A stretch of DNA of 8,103 nucleotides from JAIBBG01 sp031417525 (GTDB lineage Bacteria; Bacteroidota; Bacteroidia; Flavobacteriales_D; Sanyastnellaceae): assembly GCA_031417525.1 (NCBI GenBank), contig JANOVT010000134.1, positions 1-8,103 on the forward strand, in the 5' to 3' direction. Below, in pieces: positions 5,007 through 8,103 of this stretch. The translations under genes and the position numbers were made by a program. Below the pieces are notes generated by a model. That model was not told where the DNA came from and made no database searches. It saw only the letters and a program-made list of their open reading frames with translations. Each line of letters opens with the position of its first letter. The stretch's first letter is position 1.

Positions 5007-6870
5007 CATCCAAAATACCAAACTCGGAATTGCTACTGATATACTCCGGAATCATCGCTTTCAGTTTGCGGACGATTTTTTCATTGTTCTGCTCATCGAA
5101 GAGTGCAATGAGTTCTTCAATATCGCTGCACACCTGATCGTATGCATACTCGCGCGTTTTTGCGCGAAGAATTTTTTTATGATGGGTGGGCATTGCATTT
5201 TCCTGAGCGCTTAATACTTCTTCAAAAAGTTTTTCACCCGGACGCAAACCTGTAAATACTATTTCAATGTCCTTGCCCAATTCCAATCCCGAAAGTTTAA
5301 TCATGTTTTTAGCAAGGTCAATTACCTTCACACTATCACCCATATCGAATGCATAGATCTCTCCGCCTTCGCTCATGGCGCCCGCTTCCAGAACCAACTG
5401 CACTGCTTCAGGTATCGTCATAAAAAAACGAGTCACGTCAGCATGTGTGACAGTCAATGGTCCACCATCTTCAATTTGTTTTCTGAAAATAGGAATAACA
5501 GAACCATTTGAGCCGAGCACATTTCCAAATCGGGTCGTTACATAAGAAGTCTTGGACTGGTGGTCTTTCGCCTGCACATAAATTTCCGCGGCGCGTTTTG
5601 TTGCTCCCATCACACTCGTCGGATTCACTGCTTTGTCGGTGCTGATAAGAACAAATTTTTCTACGCCAAATTCATCTGCCAGATCCGCCATGATTTTTGT
5701 GCCTTGCACATTTGCCAGCACCGCTTCACTCGGATTACTTTCCATTAAGGGAACATGCTTGTATGCAGCTGCGTGGTAGACAAGTTGAGGTTTGAAATAA
5801 TTCATCATGCGTCGCATGCGATCTGCCTGACGCACATCACCAAGAACTACTTCAAATTTTCCTGCATACCCCGCGAGCAAAAGTTCATTCTCTAACTGGA
5901 ACACCGGCGTTTCTGCCTGATCAAGTATCACCACCAATTTTGGATCGTAAGCCAACACCTGCCTCACCAATTCTCCGCCAATGCTGCCAGCGGCACCTGT
6001 CACCAGAATTGTTTTGTCGCGAACTTGTGCACTTACCGGTGCACTATCAAGTTTGATCGTATCCCGACCAAGCAAATCCTCAATTCGGATGTCACGGATT
6101 TGACGCACACTCAGCTCACCACCTATCCATTGCTTCACTGGCGGAATATTGGAAACTCTCACATTCGCTGCCAGCGCTTTGTTGATGAAGTCCGCCTTCT
6201 TCTTTTTATCGAGTGCCGGAATCGCAATGATGACTTCATCCACTTTTCCGGAAGAATACAATTCGTCGAGTTTGTTTAATGGCAAAATTTCAGCTCCTTC
6301 CATGGTCTTGCCACTCTTGCGCGGATCATCATCAATAAATGCAAATACTTCCATGCCTGATCTCGAATCACGATCGATGGCGCGTTTGGTGATCAATCCG
6401 CTTTCACCTGCTCCATAGATGACAGCTCGTTTGCGCACTTTATCGGGAGTTTTTAATTCCATGTAAATCACTTTTACAGCAATGCGACTCACCACCATCG
6501 CAAACAATGTGAGCAAATACTCGAGAATGACGATGGAATACGGAATGAAATATTGCTGATCATAAAAATGAAAACGCACCTGATTGATGATGGCGAAAAA
6601 CACACTACCCGCTGTTAGAACAAAAAAGATCCGAACGGTATCCTGCGAACTAGTATAGCGAATAATTCCCGCATATGTTTTTCCAAGATAAAATGACAAT
6701 ACCCGGACTGCAAGAAGAATTGGCAAAAACGAAAGAGCCAAATCAATCTCATTGCGTGGAGGCGAAAACTCAAAACGAACGAGGTACGCCATGATGTAGG
6801 CCACCAGACAGATGGTTATATCAATCAGGAAGATGATCCAGCGGGGAGTATTCTTTTTGGGTAAAAACAC
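4990..6870 (-). CDS. Membrane-anchored nucleotide-sugar 4,6-dehydratase (WbpM/PglF/CapD type)
   Basis: This is a 626-aa protein of normal length for the long-form family. Four transmembrane helices lie at about 11-33, 46-66, 81-99 and 110-131. A first Rossmann-like domain follows, with GAGESG at 153-158. The catalytic extended-SDR domain has the NAD(P)-binding motif TGAAGSIG at 291-298. The catalytic region runs STDKAVNPTSVMGATK (410-425): the usual Ser-Tyr-Lys triad reads Ser-Met-Lys (S410, M421, K425), as known for WbpM. RPGEKLFEE (543-551) closes the conserved part. Known members convert UDP-GlcNAc to the 4-keto-6-deoxy sugar at the inner face of the membrane, feeding O-antigen, capsule or glycan synthesis. 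The start is GTG at 6870, just before the first helix; no better ATG is seen. No other glycan gene is adjacent. The exact sugar substrate is inferred from the family. Confidence 0.93.
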   Translation of the reverse strand: MFLPKKNTPRWIIFLIDITICLVAYIMAYLVRFEFSPPRNEIDLALSFLPILLAVRVLSFYLGKTYAGIIRYTSSQDTVRIFFVLTAGSVFFAIINQVRFHFYDQQYFIPYSIVILEYLLTLFAMVVSRIAVKVIYMELKTPDKVRKRAVIYGAGESGLITKRAIDRDSRSGMEVFAFIDDDPRKSGKTMEGAEILPLNKLDELYSSGKVDEVIIAIPALDKKKKADFINKALAANVRVSNIPPVKQWIGGELSVRQIRDIRIEDLLGRDTIKLDSAPVSAQVRDKTILVTGAAGSIGGELVRQVLAYDPKLVVILDQAETPVFQLENELLLAGYAGKFEVVLGDVRQADRMRRMMNYFKPQLVYHAAAYKHVPLMESNPSEAVLANVQGTKIMADLADEFGVEKFVLISTDKAVNPTSVMGATKRAAEIYVQAKDHQSKTSYVTTRFGNVLGSNGSVIPIFRKQIEDGGPLTVTHADVTRFFMTIPEAVQLVLEAGAMSEGGEIYAFDMGDSVKVIDLAKNMIKLSGLELGKDIEIVFTGLRPGEKLFEEVLSAQENAMPTHHKKILRAKTREYAYDQVCSDIEELIALFDEQNNEKIVRKLKAMIPEYISSNSEFGILDGRSEK

Positions 6871-6886
6871 GCCGCAAGATATATCT

Positions 6887-6921
6887 GTTCAAAGTTCAAA
6901 GTTTGAAGTTCAGAGTTCACG
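6887..6921 (+). repeat. GTTCAAA-type heptad array upstream of the dehydratase gene
   Basis: Five consecutive 7-base units start at 6887, 6894, 6901, 6908 and 6915. The first two are GTTCAAA exactly and the rest differ by one to three bases; in another phase the unit is NNAGTTY. The array includes the perfect dyad TTCAAA-G-TTTGAA (6895-6907). It lies 17 bases upstream of the GTG start. The same unit occurs in opposite orientation at 7102-7122. Confidence 0.85.
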
Positions 6922-6948
6922 GAAGTTTTTCCTATTCCGGAGATTTGA

Positions 6949-6961
6949 TTTGAAATTCAAA
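6949..6961. promoter_or_regulatory. Short perfect dyad TTTGAA-A-TTCAAA upstream of the dehydratase gene
   Basis: A 6-bp perfect inverted repeat around one central base, about 80 bases upstream of the GTG start. It echoes the TTCAAA-G-TTTGAA dyad inside the nearby heptad array, with the half-sites swapped. The pair could be operator sites for the dehydratase promoter. Both are A/T-rich and short, so chance or decayed repeat units are equally possible. Confidence 0.25.
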
Positions 6962-7067
6962 ATGGATACGTCATTCTGAAGATCTGCGGTGACTTTTCGT
7001 TCTTCAATCACGTAGGTCAATACTCAATAAACACCAAATTTTAGAGATGCAAATGAATCTGACGACT

Positions 7068-7097
7068 AAAAAGAAGAACCGCCAAAAACCAAGGTTC
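7068..7097 (-). terminator. Possible intrinsic terminator for ettA
   Basis: Read on the minus strand, GAACC (7097-7093) can pair with GGTTC (7080-7076) around a 12-base loop, followed at once by a T-rich run TTCTTTTT (7075-7068). It begins about 24 bases past the ettA stop, a normal place for a terminator. The stem is only 5 bp, so it would be weak. Confidence 0.4.
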
Positions 7098-7101
7098 GTG
7101 C

Positions 7102-7122
7102 AACTATGAACTATAAACTATT
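7102..7122 (+). repeat. AACTATN heptad array at the ettA stop codon
   Basis: Three consecutive 7-base units read AACTAT plus G, A or T. Read on the minus strand the unit is NATAGTT, fitting the NNAGTTY unit of the 6887-6921 array, so the two arrays form a loose inverted pair bounding the spacer. The last unit overlaps the TAA stop of ettA (7121-7123). Confidence 0.75.
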
Positions 7123-8103
7123 ACGCCCTTACGAGTTTTTTATACTTCAAACGATGAGGTGTTGTATCACCCAGACGCTTCTTTTTATTTTCTTCATATT
7201 CGCTAAAATCACCCTCGAAGTAATAAACCTGAGAGTCGCCTTCGAATGCGAGGATGTGGGTACAAATTCTATCGAGGAACCAACGGTCGTGAGAAATTAC
7301 CACCGCACATCCGGCGAAACTTTGGATTCCTTCTTCCAATGCACGCAGTGTATTCACGTCAATATCATTTGTAGGCTCATCCAGCAGCAATACGTTAGCT
7401 TCGGTTTTAAGAGTCATTGCAAGATGCAATCGATTGCGTTCACCACCGGAAAGAATTCCACATTTTTTTTGCTGATCAGAACCTGCAAAATTAAATTTAC
7501 TGCAATAGGCTCGTGAGTTGATTGTCTGGCCACCGATGTCGATGACTTCGTTGCCACCACTGATTACTTCATAGACCGATTTTTCATTATCTATGTCGCC
7601 GTGAGTCTGATCGACGTATCCGATTTTGACTGTGTCGCCTATTTTAATAGAACCGGCATCCGGTTGATCTTCATTCATAATCATGCGAAACAAAGTTGTT
7701 TTACCCGCTCCGTTTGGACCTATCACACCTACAATTCCCGCCGGTGGTAATTTGAATGAAAGATTTTCGATGAGAATTTTTTCTTCAAACCCTTTCGACA
7801 CATTCATGAATTCAATGACATCCGCACCAAGACGCGGACCATTCGGAATCGGGATTTCCAGTTTCGCTTCTTTCTCTCTTTCACCTTCGCTCATCATCTT
7901 ATCGTAATTCTGAAGACGTGCTTTGTTCTTGGATTGACGACCTTTTGGATTGGTACGCACCCACTCCAACTCACGCTCGAGAATTTTTCTTCTTTTGCTT
8001 TCACCTTTTTCTTCCTGTGCAAGACGTTTTGCCTTTTGCTCCAACCAGGAAGAATAATTTCCCTGATATGGAATGCCTTCACCGCGATCCAATTCCAAAA
8101 TCC
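7121..8103 (-). CDS. ettA: EttA, energy-dependent translational throttle (ABC-F ATPase), 5' end cut by window edge
   Basis: This is the C-terminal part of an ABC-F protein; 327 residues are visible if the partial first codon is read as Trp (WILELDRGEG). About 230 residues, including most of ABC domain 1, lie beyond the window. Numbering from the TTG at 8098: the inter-domain arm is a charged helical region of about residues 15-80. ABC domain 2 has Walker A GPNGAGKTT (127-135), signature LSGGERNRLHLA (216-227), Walker B VLLLDEPTND (236-245, catalytic E241) and the H-switch SHDRWFLDR (H270). The tail (EYEENKKKRLG, then RLKYKKL) matches EttA rather than Uup or other ABC-F members. EttA binds the ribosomal E site and gates entry into elongation according to the ATP/ADP ratio. 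No frame damage is seen. The stop lies within a heptad array. Confidence 0.95.
   Translation of the reverse strand, partial: ILELDRGEGIPYQGNYSSWLEQKAKRLAQEEKGESKRRKILERELEWVRTNPKGRQSKNKARLQNYDKMMSEGEREKEAKLEIPIPNGPRLGADVIEFMNVSKGFEEKILIENLSFKLPPAGIVGVIGPNGAGKTTLFRMIMNEDQPDAGSIKIGDTVKIGYVDQTHGDIDNEKSVYEVISGGNEVIDIGGQTINSRAYCSKFNFAGSDQQKKCGILSGGERNRLHLAMTLKTEANVLLLDEPTNDIDVNTLRALEEGIQSFAGCAVVISHDRWFLDRICTHILAFEGDSQVYYFEGDFSEYEENKKKRLGDTTPHRLKYKKLVRA

Noticed and set aside
4990..6870. A capsule or O-antigen gene cluster
   Set aside because: Only one nucleotide-sugar enzyme is present. Neighbours are a translation factor and an RNA helicase, with no glycosyltransferase, flippase or polymerase.
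6922..7101. RNA gene or riboswitch in the largest spacer
   Set aside because: No tRNA fold, conserved riboswitch core or strong extended helix is apparent apart from the possible ettA terminator and short dyads.
4934..7122. CRISPR-like arrays
   Set aside because: Units are 7-8 bases and directly adjacent with no spacers, and there are no cas genes.
7106..7516. Plus-strand 136-aa open frame near the ettA stop
   Set aside because: It is antisense to the second ABC domain of EttA, which has all its motifs.

Overview
The window looks like chromosomal DNA from a member of the Bacteroidota, probably an environmental lineage. The evidence is indirect. None of the seven visible starts has a convincing Shine-Dalgarno sequence; most are preceded by A/T-rich bases. 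One start has a TAnnTTTG -7 box of the Bacteroidota type. The gene set (EttA, a DbpA-type helicase with a DEFD motif II, a WbpM-like dehydratase, a small lipoprotein with an NTF2-like fold) also fits that phylum. There is no rRNA, tRNA, CRISPR array, phage gene or transposase. All seven genes lie on the minus strand, so they read from right to left.

Right to left: the C-terminal 60% of ettA (cut by the right edge), a 250-bp gap, a 626-aa membrane-anchored nucleotide-sugar 4,6-dehydratase of the WbpM/PglF/CapD type, a 158-bp gap with a long hairpin, a DbpA-like DEAD-box RNA helicase, a 224-bp gap, an unrecognised 344-aa three-helix membrane protein, a 147-bp gap, then a very tight four-gene run. 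That run holds a 133-aa protein of unknown function, a YigZ/IMPACT family protein, a DUF4440/NTF2-like lipoprotein, and a rhomboid intramembrane protease cut by the left edge. Its spacings are 0, 7 and 5 nt, so it is almost certainly one operon. The other genes are housekeeping or stand-alone functions with no clear shared pathway.

The most unusual content is non-coding. Three of the four gaps carry short-period degenerate repeat arrays (7-nt or about 8-nt units), each as an inverted pair. A 48-bp pair (46/48 identical) brackets the 344-aa gene. A GARGTGA-type heptad pair forms a hairpin whose right arm runs into the end of the dehydratase gene and supplies its stop codon. An NNAGTTY heptad pair bounds the ettA/dehydratase gap, and its right copy overlaps the ettA stop codon. 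I see no complete new defence or mobile system. The paired arrays and the repeat-bracketed orphan membrane gene are the features most worth following up. No gene-free stretch exceeds 300 bases.
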